Virus record (IMG/VR): IMGVR_UViG_3300032163_000064
Coordinates: 1 to 35,538 of that record
From: a virus
DNA: 35,538 nt
Direction: 5' to 3' (one strand)
Within the stretch, counting starts at the first letter, position 1, and the number at the start of each line of letters is the position of its first letter. Positions 29,163 to 35,538 of the stretch are shown in pieces. The notes below the pieces were generated by a model. It worked only from the letters and a program-made list of their open reading frames with translations. It had not been told where the DNA came from and made no database searches. A program made the translations under genes and the position numbers.

Positions 29163-30086
29163 ATGGCTTTTACAACGGCATCACCTTGGGCAATAGGGGA
29201 TTCCACGACAAAAACAAAACTTGACGTGACCCACGCCAATACCGTGGCCTTGAAAGACGAGGACATAACTATGGCTGGTGTAAAGACGTTTTCATCAATA
29301 TCACCGGGGGTGAATTTTGTTCAGGGCTATCGCACACAGGCACTTTCCGCAACCCCGCTCGTGTTGGTTGTTGGCGATGCATTTACACAAGTATTTACCG
29401 GGACGGTGCAACCGCAGATAGTGACACTCCCCGCGACAAACACTATAACTACGGGACACCGCTACGAGATAATCAATAGAGGTACTGGTATTTTGGGATA
29501 TGTTACCGTCAGAGCGTCTGGCGGGGCAGGGAATGAAATCTGCGTGTTACCGGGAAATAACTCAATAGCGACATTCACCTGCATTGCCACGGCAAACGCG
29601 GGTACTGCCGCAGAGTGGCTGTTAGAGTATCTAACGCCCAAAACCGCAGTAATCGTGCATGATGAAACATCGGGAACAAGCGGTGGTCAGATAACACCTG
29701 TTAATACGTTCAAGACCCGTAAAATAACATCGGTGCTTTCTGACCCCTCGGCTATGGTATCTCTTGCGTCAAATCAGATAACGCTCCCTGCTGGGACGTA
29801 TGTGTTTTCAGGGTCAATGGTCTACTACAACACATATCACACGCTGATAAGGCTGTACAATATTACGGCCTCGGCTGCATCAATCATGGGGCCGACAGGC
29901 AGGGCCGCAGACAATTCCAGCCTCATATTGTCATTGTATGGGATAGTGACCGTTACAGTTACCACCATATTTGAATTGCAGCATGAGGTTTCAAACACGT
30001 TAGGCACGAATGATGCTGGTATCTCCACAAGCGTTCCGAATCCCAATGAGCGATATATGCAAATGCTCATTACGAAAATACAGTGA
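29163..30086 (+). CDS. Receptor-binding fibre with C1q-like tip, 307 aa
   Basis: The N-terminal part (LDVTHANTVALKDEDITMAG, VKTFSSI) is a fibre-anchor motif. A middle beta domain follows (LPATNTITTGHRYEIINRGT). The C-terminal 120 residues (LPAGTYVFSGSMVYYNTYHT ... NPNERYMQMLITKIQ) have the C1q/TNF-like jelly-roll pattern common in phage receptor-binding tips. It probably trimerises and recognises the host surface. AAGGAGGG precedes the ATG. It is the main candidate host-range determinant. Confidence 0.82.
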   Translation: MAFTTASPWAIGDSTTKTKLDVTHANTVALKDEDITMAGVKTFSSISPGVNFVQGYRTQALSATPLVLVVGDAFTQVFTGTVQPQIVTLPATNTITTGHRYEIINRGTGILGYVTVRASGGAGNEICVLPGNNSIATFTCIATANAGTAAEWLLEYLTPKTAVIVHDETSGTSGGQITPVNTFKTRKITSVLSDPSAMVSLASNQITLPAGTYVFSGSMVYYNTYHTLIRLYNITASAASIMGPTGRAADNSSLILSLYGIVTVTVTTIFELQHEVSNTLGTNDAGISTSVPNPNERYMQMLITKIQ

Positions 30087-30091
30087 GGTAA

Positions 30092-30409
30092 ATGATGAAT
30101 GACGTATATATACCAGCGGCGGCGGTGTCGTTGGTTCCATCCGCAAAGTTCCGCGATGCTTCGAGTTATGAACGGTTAGTGGCAACGTGGACGGACGCCA
30201 GAGCCATCCCGACCGAGGCCGAGATTGCCGCAGAGATTGTCAACATAATGGCTGGCATATCTGCCAATGCCTACAAAGGAAAACGCTCCGCCGAATACCC
30301 GCCGATGGCAGATTACCTTGACGCCGTGGCGAAAGGTGATGCGGTTCAACAGCAAGCGTATATCGACGCTTGTTTGGCGATTAAATTAAAGTATCCGAAG
30401 GGAATATAA
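30092..30409 (+). CDS. Small tail fibre-associated protein, 105 aa
   Basis: It contains KRSAEYPPMADYLDAVAKGD and ACLAIKLKYPKGI, the RxxEYPP-xDxLDA---- and Y-P patterns typical of XkdW/fibre-assembly-like phage proteins. In this position it may help fold or attach the fibre. Two in-frame ATGs (30092, 30095) follow GAGGTAA. It is the last rightward gene; a short 43-bp gap without clear terminator separates it from the convergent leftward operon end. Confidence 0.75.
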   Translation: MMNDVYIPAAAVSLVPSAKFRDASSYERLVATWTDARAIPTEAEIAAEIVNIMAGISANAYKGKRSAEYPPMADYLDAVAKGDAVQQQAYIDACLAIKLKYPKGI

Positions 30410-30451
30410 ATGGATAAAATGTTGCAAGGAAGGCGACTACCGGGATATTTT

Positions 30452-30937
30452 TCACCTCCCCTCTTTCCACGCATTGAATCCCGCCACGATTTTTCCGAAC
30501 GCGACGGCCGATGCGGATGATTTATCGATGTCCCGCCGGTGTTCAACCGCGCACCGGGATTTGATAAAATCAGTCACCTGCCGGACTGCCGTTGTTTCTG
30601 GTCTCGCACCTTCGAGGGTGAGAATCCATTCCTGAAACCGCTTGTCTTTCGGCAACGAATACGCCAGTAGTTCCGTCTCGCTGACATGGCGTTTGCGTTT
30701 TGGGGATTCCGCCTGTTCATACGGTTCTCCCTCATACGGCGCATCGTAATCAATCCGGGTTGCCCGCACCGCGAAACAGGCTCCATCCAGATTCGCCGTG
30801 ATGAATTGGTCAAATACCGCTTTATCCACCTCGGCGGTAATCCGGTATTGTGGCCCCGCTTTGGTGGTTTTCCCAACAGCGGAAACGTGGCGCATCTCAA
30901 ACTTAAAGGGAATGTTGGCGGTATCCAGCGGGTTCAT
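30452..30937 (-). CDS. Hypothetical protein, last gene of leftward operon, 161 aa
   Basis: The start MNPLDTANIPFKFEMRHVSA is beta-rich, followed by QYRITAEVDKAVFDQFITAN, a charged region (YEGEPYEQAESPKRKRHVSE) and a helical C-terminus (VAFGKIVAGFNAWKEGR). No family is recognised. The ATG at 30937 has only GGCGG upstream. The frame extends to 31099 but would overlap the preceding gene. It may be an ssDNA- or RNA-associated accessory by location, but that is not shown. Confidence 0.7.
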   Translation of the reverse strand: MNPLDTANIPFKFEMRHVSAVGKTTKAGPQYRITAEVDKAVFDQFITANLDGACFAVRATRIDYDAPYEGEPYEQAESPKRKRHVSETELLAYSLPKDKRFQEWILTLEGARPETTAVRQVTDFIKSRCAVEHRRDIDKSSASAVAFGKIVAGFNAWKEGR

Positions 30938-30945
30938 GGCCGCCG

Positions 30946-31188
30946 TTACTTCTGATACATCGTTGACGGTTTGGATGTGTTGAGGAATACCACTCCCACC
31001 ATGTTGGCGAAAATAGCATGCCCGCCGCCTACCGCCATGATTTCCGGTTCCCGTTCCGGGTTGGCCTTTTTGATACGTTCGCATTCGAGCATGAGCCATG
31101 ACGACCCCGGCACGGCTCCCTTGTTGGTGCTGATGCGTTCATTGGGCATAACCGATTCTGTTATCTGTGTTTTTTTATCGCCACCCAT
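30946..31188 (-). CDS. Hypothetical protein, 80 aa
   Basis: The protein reads MGGDKKTQITESVMPNERIS, then GAVPGSSWLMLECERIKKAN and VGGGHAIFANMVGVVFLNTS. It may be a small alpha/beta protein. No family is recognised. GGAG lies in front of the ATG, overlapping the end of the RusA-like gene. It is followed by 8 nt and then the next ORF. Role unknown. Confidence 0.7.
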   Translation of the reverse strand: MGGDKKTQITESVMPNERISTNKGAVPGSSWLMLECERIKKANPEREPEIMAVGGGHAIFANMVGVVFLNTSKPSTMYQK

Positions 31189-31189
31189 T

Positions 31190-31570
31190 TCATTCTCCTT
31201 TTTTTTTTTCGATTGATGATACCGTGAACACCACCCTCGGATTTTCTTTATCAATCCGTTTATAAAGGATTTTGGCCACAAACTGCCTGTCATTTTCGAT
31301 AATCCCGGCCTTTTCCATTAAATCGCAAAATAGCTCATCCGATAAATCGCTCCGATTACTCCGATAATAAATCACGGCGGTGAGGTGTAATTCCCCCTTC
31401 ATCCCGATTTTTGCAGACCCCGGAACCTGCCGCATGAAATCCCGCTCGTAATCCAATGCGTCTTGGCTTTTTATCACCATCGGTTTTCCAGTCCGCCTGT
31501 TAACCACGATGCGCCGGGAATTGGATTTGCGCGGCAGGTGGCCGTGGATGGTCAACGTTATTTGCTTCAT
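31190..31570 (-). CDS. RusA-like Holliday junction resolvase, 126 aa
   Basis: Residues 4-35 (ITLTIHGHLPRKSNSRRIVV) form the typical N-terminal strand with a basic loop, and RSDLSDELFCDLMEKAGIIE (73-92) is followed by NDRQF. This is the RusA pattern D-x2-N/S ... K/D-L----I-DD-Q, with acidic residues D75, D83 and D94. RusA dimers cut four-way junctions and resolve phage recombination or concatemers. The protein is of usual length. ATGA overlap with the HTH gene upstream. Confidence 0.85.
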   Translation of the reverse strand: MKQITLTIHGHLPRKSNSRRIVVNRRTGKPMVIKSQDALDYERDFMRQVPGSAKIGMKGELHLTAVIYYRSNRSDLSDELFCDLMEKAGIIENDRQFVAKILYKRIDKENPRVVFTVSSIEKKKGE

Positions 31571-31785
31571 GTCCCGCTCACTTCAAATTGGTATTGGAAT
31601 AATCCCTTGCCCATGGCCTTGCAGGTTATCCCATACCCATTAGCCCGCAGTTCCGATATGCAACTGTTCACCGCGCAGACGTTCGCCCCGACAATAATTT
31701 CTCTCGTGGTTTTGGGTTTGCCATCCCGCAGATATTCGAGTACCCGTTGCAACCTGTCGCTGGTTTCAATACGCGCGTTGTGCAT
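31567..31785 (-). CDS. Small winged-helix/HTH protein, 72 aa
   Basis: DRLQRVLEYLRDGKPKTTRE, IIVGANVCAVNSCISELRAN and GYGITCKAMGKGLFQYQF make a compact winged-helix: helix, helix, recognition helix, beta-hairpin. Similar small HTH proteins of about 70 aa occur in many phages near RusA. It could be a DNA-binding regulator of middle or late genes or an accessory of recombination. It overlaps the downstream gene and lies 3 nt after the upstream one. Confidence 0.82.
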   Translation of the reverse strand: MHNARIETSDRLQRVLEYLRDGKPKTTREIIVGANVCAVNSCISELRANGYGITCKAMGKGLFQYQFEVSGT

Positions 31786-31788
31786 TAT

Positions 31789-32301
31789 TCATTCCTCCTT
31801 AAAATATTCAGTATAGGCCGGTGGTATTTTGTAATTCTCATTTTTCAACTCATTTATTATCTCCCTATTAATTCTATGGTTGTGCCCGATTGCCCGCTCG
31901 CCATCTTCCCGGGGTATTTTTTTTGCGAAGTCTGGATACCGGTTAATAAGTTCCCGCTGAATGACGGCCATGCTGGAATCCTTCGGTTGCGGCAGGGCTT
32001 CAATCAATGCCGATGCCGGTATTGCAACTGTATCTGGCCGCCGTTGCTTCCAGCGTTCTTCCGCCACCGAATCCATTACCAATAACGCCAGATTGTTATG
32101 GCTATGCCATGTTTTTTCTTGGCAGATGTGCAATATCGCCCGCAAGAACTCATCCTCATAAATAGGGCATTCGGAATTGACCAGCGTATCAAACCATGTA
32201 GCCGCCGATTCGGGAAGCTCCATGCCGGGATATTCCCGCCGCACCATGGCCATGGCGTCATCAAACGCCATTTGACGGATTGGACGTTTTTCTTGAATCA
32301 T
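31789..32301 (-). CDS. Hypothetical helical protein, 170 aa
   Basis: A charged, mainly helical protein: MAFDDAMAMVRREYPGMELP, ATWFDTLVNSECPIYEDEFL, RAILHICQEKTWHSHNNLAL, then AVIQRELINRYPDFAKKIPR. Part resembles the N-terminal helical domain of the helicase-loader-like protein at 1296 but no strong match can be claimed. It overlaps the methyltransferase gene (ATGA). Unknown function; possibly replication-associated. Confidence 0.7.
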   Translation of the reverse strand: MIQEKRPIRQMAFDDAMAMVRREYPGMELPESAATWFDTLVNSECPIYEDEFLRAILHICQEKTWHSHNNLALLVMDSVAEERWKQRRPDTVAIPASALIEALPQPKDSSMAVIQRELINRYPDFAKKIPREDGERAIGHNHRINREIINELKNENYKIPPAYTEYFKEE

Positions 32302-32813
32302 CCTTTATGTCCATTCGTAAATATCTCAATAACCACTATTGTGTCATTGTGCCAACCACCATGAGGAACCAGTAATATTTCCTCAATTTCAAATCCGTAC
32401 TTCTTCCCAATTCCCCCGCTGTTCCACGAACAGGAAAGAACCTTGCCTCCGGGAGCGATAATGCGACTTATTTCTTTTTTCATGTTAGACCAGAATGACG
32501 CTTGTGTGGTTTGCATATTCACGGTTCGACCCAGTTTCTTGTATACCTCGCTAACTTGCCTCGGAGAGTATGGAGGGTCAAACAATACGGTATTTATAGA
32601 CCTCGGCTGGAAGGCAGCGAGAAATTCAAGAGCGTCCATGTGGAAATCAGTATTAAATTCCGGGTCTATATCATTAGTTATTTCAGCCAGTCTGTTATTG
32701 TTGGCGAAAGGGTCTATCGACAATCCTTTCAAGTGGCGTGAAATTAGTTCCGCAATAGGTTTAATGCTGAAAGTATTGCTGTCAGGCATTGACCATATTC
32801 TGTTAATTTTCAT
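32298..32813 (-). CDS. Small DPPY-type DNA methyltransferase, 171 aa
   Basis: Motif IV is VLFDPPYS (76-83), with a second acidic DPF (34-36, motif I-like, in SIDPFANNNR) and a C-terminal SWNSGGIGKKYGFEIEEIL. The order fits an amino-methyltransferase of the N6-adenine or N4-cytosine class. At 171 aa it lacks room for a large target-recognition domain. It may protect phage DNA against host restriction. It overlaps the zinc-ribbon gene (TGATG) and the next one (ATGA). Specificity cannot be read from the sequence. Confidence 0.85.
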   Translation of the reverse strand: MKINRIWSMPDSNTFSIKPIAELISRHLKGLSIDPFANNNRLAEITNDIDPEFNTDFHMDALEFLAAFQPRSINTVLFDPPYSPRQVSEVYKKLGRTVNMQTTQASFWSNMKKEISRIIAPGGKVLSCSWNSGGIGKKYGFEIEEILLVPHGGWHNDTIVVIEIFTNGHKG

Positions 32814-32983
32814 CAATCCGCCCCCAGCGGCACGAAGGCATCGTATCCAGCCTGGAATTCAGCCACCTCAACAGCAATTCCTTGCGTCCACCATGCCTTA
32901 TCAATGGATGCTTCCCAGCACATTTGACATAGGTCATCCGGCCAATTGTCATCATTTTCAATTTTGCAATTAGGGCAAGTCAT
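32813..32983 (-). CDS. Zinc-ribbon-like small protein, 56 aa
   Basis: MTCPNCKIENDDNWPDDLCQ, MCWEASIDK holds two CxxC pairs (C3/C6 and C19/C22), an obvious zinc knuckle. The rest is acidic and helical (AVEVAEFQAGYDAFVP). The ATG overlaps the LRV gene stop (ATGA) and has GAGGA. The longer frame up to 33046 is not needed. Role unknown; such small zinc proteins are common in early phage operons. Confidence 0.75.
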   Translation of the reverse strand: MTCPNCKIENDDNWPDDLCQMCWEASIDKAWWTQGIAVEVAEFQAGYDAFVPLGAD

Positions 32984-33510
32984 TTTGCATCCTCTTTTCC
33001 TCTTTCGCATGATGGTCGCCGTTTCGCGGACTGGCGGACGCACCATTTCTTATCCCCGATTAACCATACCAGCGCGCCGGAGGGCGTGTTGCGGTTACAG
33101 GCCACGGCGGCGCGGACGTGCTTGTACTTGTCCTTTGCCAGCACGGCAAGCACGGCGGGTGGGGTGTTGCGGTTCCCCGCGACAGCCGTCCGGACGTCTG
33201 CGAACGCATCTTTAACTAGCCATTTCAGCACTTCGGGAGAGGTGTTGGTGTTCTCCGCTACAGCGATGCGGATGTCTGTGTCCGCGTTTTTGGCTAGCCG
33301 AGCCAGTGCTTTACGGGAGGTGTTACTGTTGCCCGCCACGCCCCAACGGAGCCAAACGCTCCAGTGGCTATACCCAGCCCTATCAAGCGCGGCGCACACT
33401 ATGGAATAATCCGCGCCATCCAATTCAGGATGAGCGTGGAACCAAATACGTCCTTTACGTCCGTCTGAGCAAGTATATATTTTCCTCAAGAATTTCTTGG
33501 TTATTTTCAT
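32980..33510 (-). CDS. LRV-repeat paralogue, distal copy, 176 aa
   Basis: The N-module is MKITKKFLRKIYTCSDGRKG with PELDGADYSIVCAALDRAGY and WSVWL; it has a 3-residue insertion (RKG). Four or five LRV repeats follow: NSNTSRKALARLAKNADTDI, ENTNTSPEVLKWLVKDAFAD, GNRNTPPAVLAVLAKDKYKH and CNRNTPSGALVWLIGDKKW. It is the longest member and lies in the same operon but about 10 kb (through the junction) from the cluster at 4768-6665. The AGGAG site is strong. It ends in a basic, disordered tail (KRRPSCERGKEDAK). Confidence 0.88.
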   Translation of the reverse strand: MKITKKFLRKIYTCSDGRKGRIWFHAHPELDGADYSIVCAALDRAGYSHWSVWLRWGVAGNSNTSRKALARLAKNADTDIRIAVAENTNTSPEVLKWLVKDAFADVRTAVAGNRNTPPAVLAVLAKDKYKHVRAAVACNRNTPSGALVWLIGDKKWCVRQSAKRRPSCERGKEDAK

Positions 33511-33683
33511 TTTTCGGTCTCCTCTTTTCTTTTATTGTAGCTTTCCTCATTCCACGCTCGCAATGTGGCCCAAGCGGCTTCCTGCGCCGCCTTTGCCGCC
33601 GCCGCCAACGCCGCCGCCGCCAACGCCGCCGCCGTCACGTCCAGCTGTTCTATTACCCGAAACAACGCAATTAATGTAATCAT
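33507..33683 (-). CDS. Ala-rich coiled small protein, 58 aa
   Basis: MITLIALFRVIEQLDVTAAA leads into an alanine-rich stretch encoded by repeated GCC-type codons (AALAAAALAAAAKAAQEAAW), then a charged end. It forms one long helix. The DNA of the Ala stretch is a small tandem repeat (33590-33636), so its length may vary between relatives. The ATG at 33683 has AAAGGA; overlaps both neighbours. Unknown function. Confidence 0.65.
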   Translation of the reverse strand: MITLIALFRVIEQLDVTAAALAAAALAAAAKAAQEAAWATLRAWNEESYNKRKEETEK

Positions 33684-33811
33684 TCTATTTCCTTTCCAAC
33701 TGTTGAATTTTCGCACTCATCCCGCAGGTTGCATTTCTCGCAATCCATCCGGCACTCATCCGGGTACGGGTCTGCCAGATGGTTATATGTCGCGTCTACA
33801 TAATCGCCCAT
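33680..33811 (-). CDS. Cys-rich mini-protein, 43 aa
   Basis: A perfect GGAGG lies 7 nt before the ATG. The protein starts MGDYVDATYNHLADPYPDEC and has four cysteines in the pattern C-x3-C-x2-C-x5-C, a plausible zinc site. It is acidic. Its stop overlaps the next ATG (ATGA) and its start lies inside the DUF7220-like gene's end (29-nt overlap). It is too short for usual ORF cut-offs. Unknown function. Confidence 0.72.
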   Translation of the reverse strand: MGDYVDATYNHLADPYPDECRMDCEKCNLRDECENSTVGKEIE

Positions 33812-33989
33812 TGAATATCCTCCTCCAAAAATAAGACCTTGCCACCGATACCAGCGTGTATATCATAACGATGTTCATCGACTGCGCCGCGCCGGTATCA
33901 AATAACCACATCGTTAGAAACCAACTAATCACTATCCCGCTTGCCGTGTTGACAGCCGCCTCGATGGCGGATTCCCTATGTGTCTGCAT
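33783..33989 (-). CDS. DUF7220-like two-helix membrane protein, 68 aa
   Basis: MQTHRESAIEAAVNTASGIV, ISWFLTMWLF, NIVMIYTLVSVARSYFWRRI match the small phage membrane family that I know as DUF7220 (start with QTR/H-ES--EA--N---G, two membrane helices, and a VS-ARSY--RR-F end). Two membrane helices are seen. AAGGTGA precedes the ATG. Function of the family is not known. It overlaps Dam (14 nt). Confidence 0.8.
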   Translation of the reverse strand: MQTHRESAIEAAVNTASGIVISWFLTMWLFDTGAAQSMNIVMIYTLVSVARSYFWRRIFNGRLCRRDI

Positions 33990-35025
33990 TTTTATCACCT
34001 TGGTTAAAAAGTGGCAGACCGGTGGTCATGCCCATGCAATGCGGGGACAGCCATAATCGCTCGGTGTGGTGATTATTGTTTACCCCTCCCCCCAAATTTG
34101 AATAACCCCCATTCGCTTTCCATTCAATTTTACTCCATCCAGCGGATTCAAGTGTTGGGTATTCGCCTTCGTATCCGGCGCACACGATGCGGTAATCAGG
34201 GTTATCGCCGCGCGGCAAGCACCATTTTTCCACGTCCAGCGCGACGGTCATGGAATCGTGGTGATAAATGGAATCATCACGCGATTCATGGCTGTACGGC
34301 GGGTCGAAAAATATCCCCACTAATCCATTTCTATTTTGCCAATTCCCGCCGCAAACACGCTCCCATGAACCGCAAACAACTTTCACATATCGCAATCGTT
34401 CGGACAATTCCCGGAACCATTCATACGTCCGCGCATTATACGGGTCTTGTACGCCCTTATTGCACGTTAGATGCGGTCTCTGCCCGCCGCTGTTTACGCC
34501 CATATTGTCCGCTAGATGCGGTCTCTGCCCGCCGCTGTTTACGCCCTGATTGCGCGCTAGATGCGGTCTCTTCCCGCCGCTGTTTACGCCCTGATTGCGC
34601 GCTAGATGCGGTCTCGCATTTGCACGCGTCAACCCAGTCCCTATCCAGCTGGATGCCGCCCATATCCAATATCCGGCCATTTTTGAATCAAACCATGCCG
34701 GGTCGGATTCCAATCCCCTCAACAATGCGCCTTCGTTGGCGATTAGAAATTTCCGCCGGGCATTTAAATCAGCGTGGTTTATCGGCCAATCGCAGAACTT
34801 CGCCACCGCATCGGGGTCAGCCTGTAACGCCCGCCAGACGTTACAAATAAAACCATCCTTATCATTCACGATTTCATACGTTTTATCGTGATGCTCCGGC
34901 CTGTTTAGCAATACCGCTCCGCTACCGAAAAACGGCTCTATATATTGGTTGACCTCCCCCAGCGCGTTCCAGACCTCATGCGCTATCGTTGATTTGCCGC
35001 CGAAATATGGAAATGGCGCCTTCAT
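33976..35025 (-). CDS. Dam-type adenine-N6 DNA methyltransferase (D12 class) with RPHL repeats, 349 aa
   Basis: The N-terminal MKAPFPYFGGKS (motif I-like, SAM site), YIEPFFGSGAVLL (29-40) and the catalytic DPPYS (241-245, in GIFFDPPYSHES) are all present. Between them, at about 138-192, lies a tandem insert of a 15-residue unit (RPHLARNQGVNSGG-like) repeated 3.6 times. It corresponds to the 45-bp DNA repeats at 34456-34616. Such RPHL repeats are known in Dam-like phage enzymes, where they probably lie at the target-recognition region. Methylation should shield phage DNA. ATGA overlap with the 56-aa gene upstream. Confidence 0.92.
   Translation of the reverse strand: MKAPFPYFGGKSTIAHEVWNALGEVNQYIEPFFGSGAVLLNRPEHHDKTYEIVNDKDGFICNVWRALQADPDAVAKFCDWPINHADLNARRKFLIANEGALLRGLESDPAWFDSKMAGYWIWAASSWIGTGLTRANARPHLARNQGVNSGGKRPHLARNQGVNSGGQRPHLADNMGVNSGGQRPHLTCNKGVQDPYNARTYEWFRELSERLRYVKVVCGSWERVCGGNWQNRNGLVGIFFDPPYSHESRDDSIYHHDSMTVALDVEKWCLPRGDNPDYRIVCAGYEGEYPTLESAGWSKIEWKANGGYSNLGGGVNNNHHTERLWLSPHCMGMTTGLPLFNQGDKNADT
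34456..34616. repeat. 45-bp in-frame tandem repeat inside the Dam gene
   Basis: The word AGATGCGGTCTC recurs at 34469, 34514, 34559 and 34604, a period of exactly 45 bp (15 codons). Copies 2-4 differ at a few bases only. In-frame copy-number change could alter the enzyme without a frameshift. Confidence 0.92.
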
Positions 35026-35192
35026 CGCCGCGCCTGGCTGGTTAAATGATACCCGGCACACTCGGCGCAGTAGTAGTACCGGCATTCCGATGACCCGCCA
35101 CCACGTTTGTGGTCTGATGGTCGCCTTCGCCGCGTGTGTGCCAGCGCATTGTGCGCATCTTTGGGGTTACTATAAATATATTTGCCACACAT
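35022..35192 (-). CDS. Cys/His-containing small basic protein, 56 aa
   Basis: The start overlaps the Gly-rich stop (TAATG) and the stop overlaps Dam's ATG (ATGA). The protein starts MCGKYIYSNPKDAHNALAHT, is basic (RRRRPSDHKRGG) and ends with YYYCAECAGYHLTSQARR. The C-x2-C ... YHLTS end is a recurrent small zinc-binding motif in phage proteins. It is too short for most gene finders but well supported by couplings. Function unknown; possibly nucleic-acid binding. Confidence 0.78.
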   Translation of the reverse strand: MCGKYIYSNPKDAHNALAHTRRRRPSDHKRGGGSSECRYYYCAECAGYHLTSQARR

Positions 35193-35407
35193 TAAAAACC
35201 ATCCCCGTCCCCGGAACCGGCTCCGGAACCGTCCCCGTCCCCGTAACCATCCCCGGCTCCGGAACCGTCCCCGGAACCGTAACCGTAACCGTAACCGTAA
35301 CCGGCTCCGGAACCGCCACCGTAACCGGCTCTGGAACCGGAACCGGAACCGTGACCGCCACCGTAACCGGTTGTTTGCGAATCATCCCCTATAAATATTT
35401 GGCCCAT
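35192..35407 (-). CDS. Gly-rich low-complexity protein, 71 aa
   Basis: The start MGQIFIGDDSQTTG is followed by about 55 residues of Gly with Tyr, Ser, Asp and Ala at alternate sites (GYGYGYGYGS, GDGDGSGAG). Similar Gly-Tyr/Asp small proteins occur in other phages. The GGAGG site lies 5 nt before the ATG at 35407. Its DNA is a degenerate CCGTAA/CCGGAA hexamer-like repeat (35209-35360), so length variation is likely. It overlaps the preceding gene end by 19 nt. Role unknown. Confidence 0.75.
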   Translation of the reverse strand: MGQIFIGDDSQTTGYGGGHGSGSGSRAGYGGGSGAGYGYGYGYGSGDGSGAGDGYGDGDGSGAGSGDGDGF

Positions 35408-35538
35408 TTTTCCTCCACGCAATCAATGGTTGCAATGACGGTCAGCTCATGGAACCGCACCACAGGGCACGGGTCGAGTTTCGTCAACGCCGTAGGGCCA
35501 TCGATGGCGATTTCACCAAGCCCCTTTGTTGTCCCCCA
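35389..35538 (-). CDS. 3' part of the junction-spanning small phage protein
   Basis: This holds codons 60-108 and the stop (TAG at 35391-35389) of the gene whose start lies at 304. The segment at 35412-35538 duplicates bases 1-127. The amino acids include GLGEIAIDGPTALTKLDPCP, VVRFHELTVIATIDCVEEKW and AKYL. Count it once, as one gene, in a circular map. Confidence 0.88.
   Translation of the reverse strand, partial: WGTTKGLGEIAIDGPTALTKLDPCPVVRFHELTVIATIDCVEEKWAKYL
35412..35538. repeat. Right copy of 127-bp terminal direct repeat
   Basis: Identical to 1-127. See the left copy for interpretation. Confidence 0.95.

Noticed and set aside
30410-30520. 36-codon rightward ORF (MDKMLQGRRL...) after the last late gene
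   Set aside because: It has no ribosome site and overlaps the 3' end of the convergent gene. It is probably chance.
34456-34616. CRISPR-like appearance of the 45-bp repeats
   Set aside because: The units are contiguous without spacers, in frame with the Dam gene and translated.
35182-35394. Arg/Asn-rich rightward frame
   Set aside because: It is the antisense shadow of the Gly-rich gene's repeats.

Overview
This window is the complete genome of a tailed phage (about 35.4 kb), probably a siphovirus, linearised at an arbitrary point. Its first and last 127 bases are identical. Joining them rebuilds a 108-codon gene cut by the window edge, so the unique genome is about 35,411 bp and either circular or circularly permuted. 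An overlap of exactly 127 bp is also what an assembler using k=127 leaves, so it need not be a real virion-end repeat. The host cannot be read from the sequence. Strong Shine-Dalgarno sites, an M15 endolysin and small phage families seen mainly in proteobacterial phages (DUF5131, DUF7220-like, Dam with RPHL repeats) suggest a Gram-negative, probably proteobacterial, host. I found no integrase, no CI-type repressor, no tRNA and no CRISPR array.

Layout. A control region (about 7687-8451) separates two divergent transcription units. The leftward early/middle operon starts near 7.9 kb, runs to base 1, wraps through the terminal repeat and ends near 30.45 kb. In order of transcription it holds small unknown genes, a cluster of leucine-rich-repeat-variant (LRV) paralogues (6665-4768), a YqaJ-type exonuclease with a probable annealing partner, an SSB-tailed protein, a DnaT/O-like protein, a helicase-loader-like protein, a DUF5131 protein, another LRV paralogue and the gene at the circle junction. 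After the junction come a Gly-rich protein, a Cys-rich mini-protein, a Dam-type methyltransferase, several small proteins including a sixth full-module LRV paralogue, a second DPPY methyltransferase, an HTH protein and a RusA-like resolvase. Nearly all these genes overlap by ATGA or TAATG, so translation is probably coupled.

The rightward late unit (8452-30409) is a lysis cassette (M15 peptidase, small membrane proteins), an HNH nuclease, the small and large terminase subunits, portal, ClpP-like prohead protease, HK97-type major capsid protein, head decoration and connector genes, two tail-tube-like proteins, tail assembly chaperone with a probable -1 frameshift, a 1016-aa tape measure, distal tail and hub proteins, a C1q-like fibre and a small fibre-associated protein. 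Between portal and protease sits an anomaly: a leftward two-gene cassette (13778-14848) whose second gene has its own sigma70-like promoter and a 13-bp inverted-repeat leader. The cassette is separated from the convergent late gene by two arrays of a degenerate CCNNG pentamer (39 units).

Most unusual points: the expanding and recombining LRV paralogue family, the CCNNG arrays, the counter-oriented cassette, and the tandem 29-bp dyads that each embed a leftward TATAAT box.
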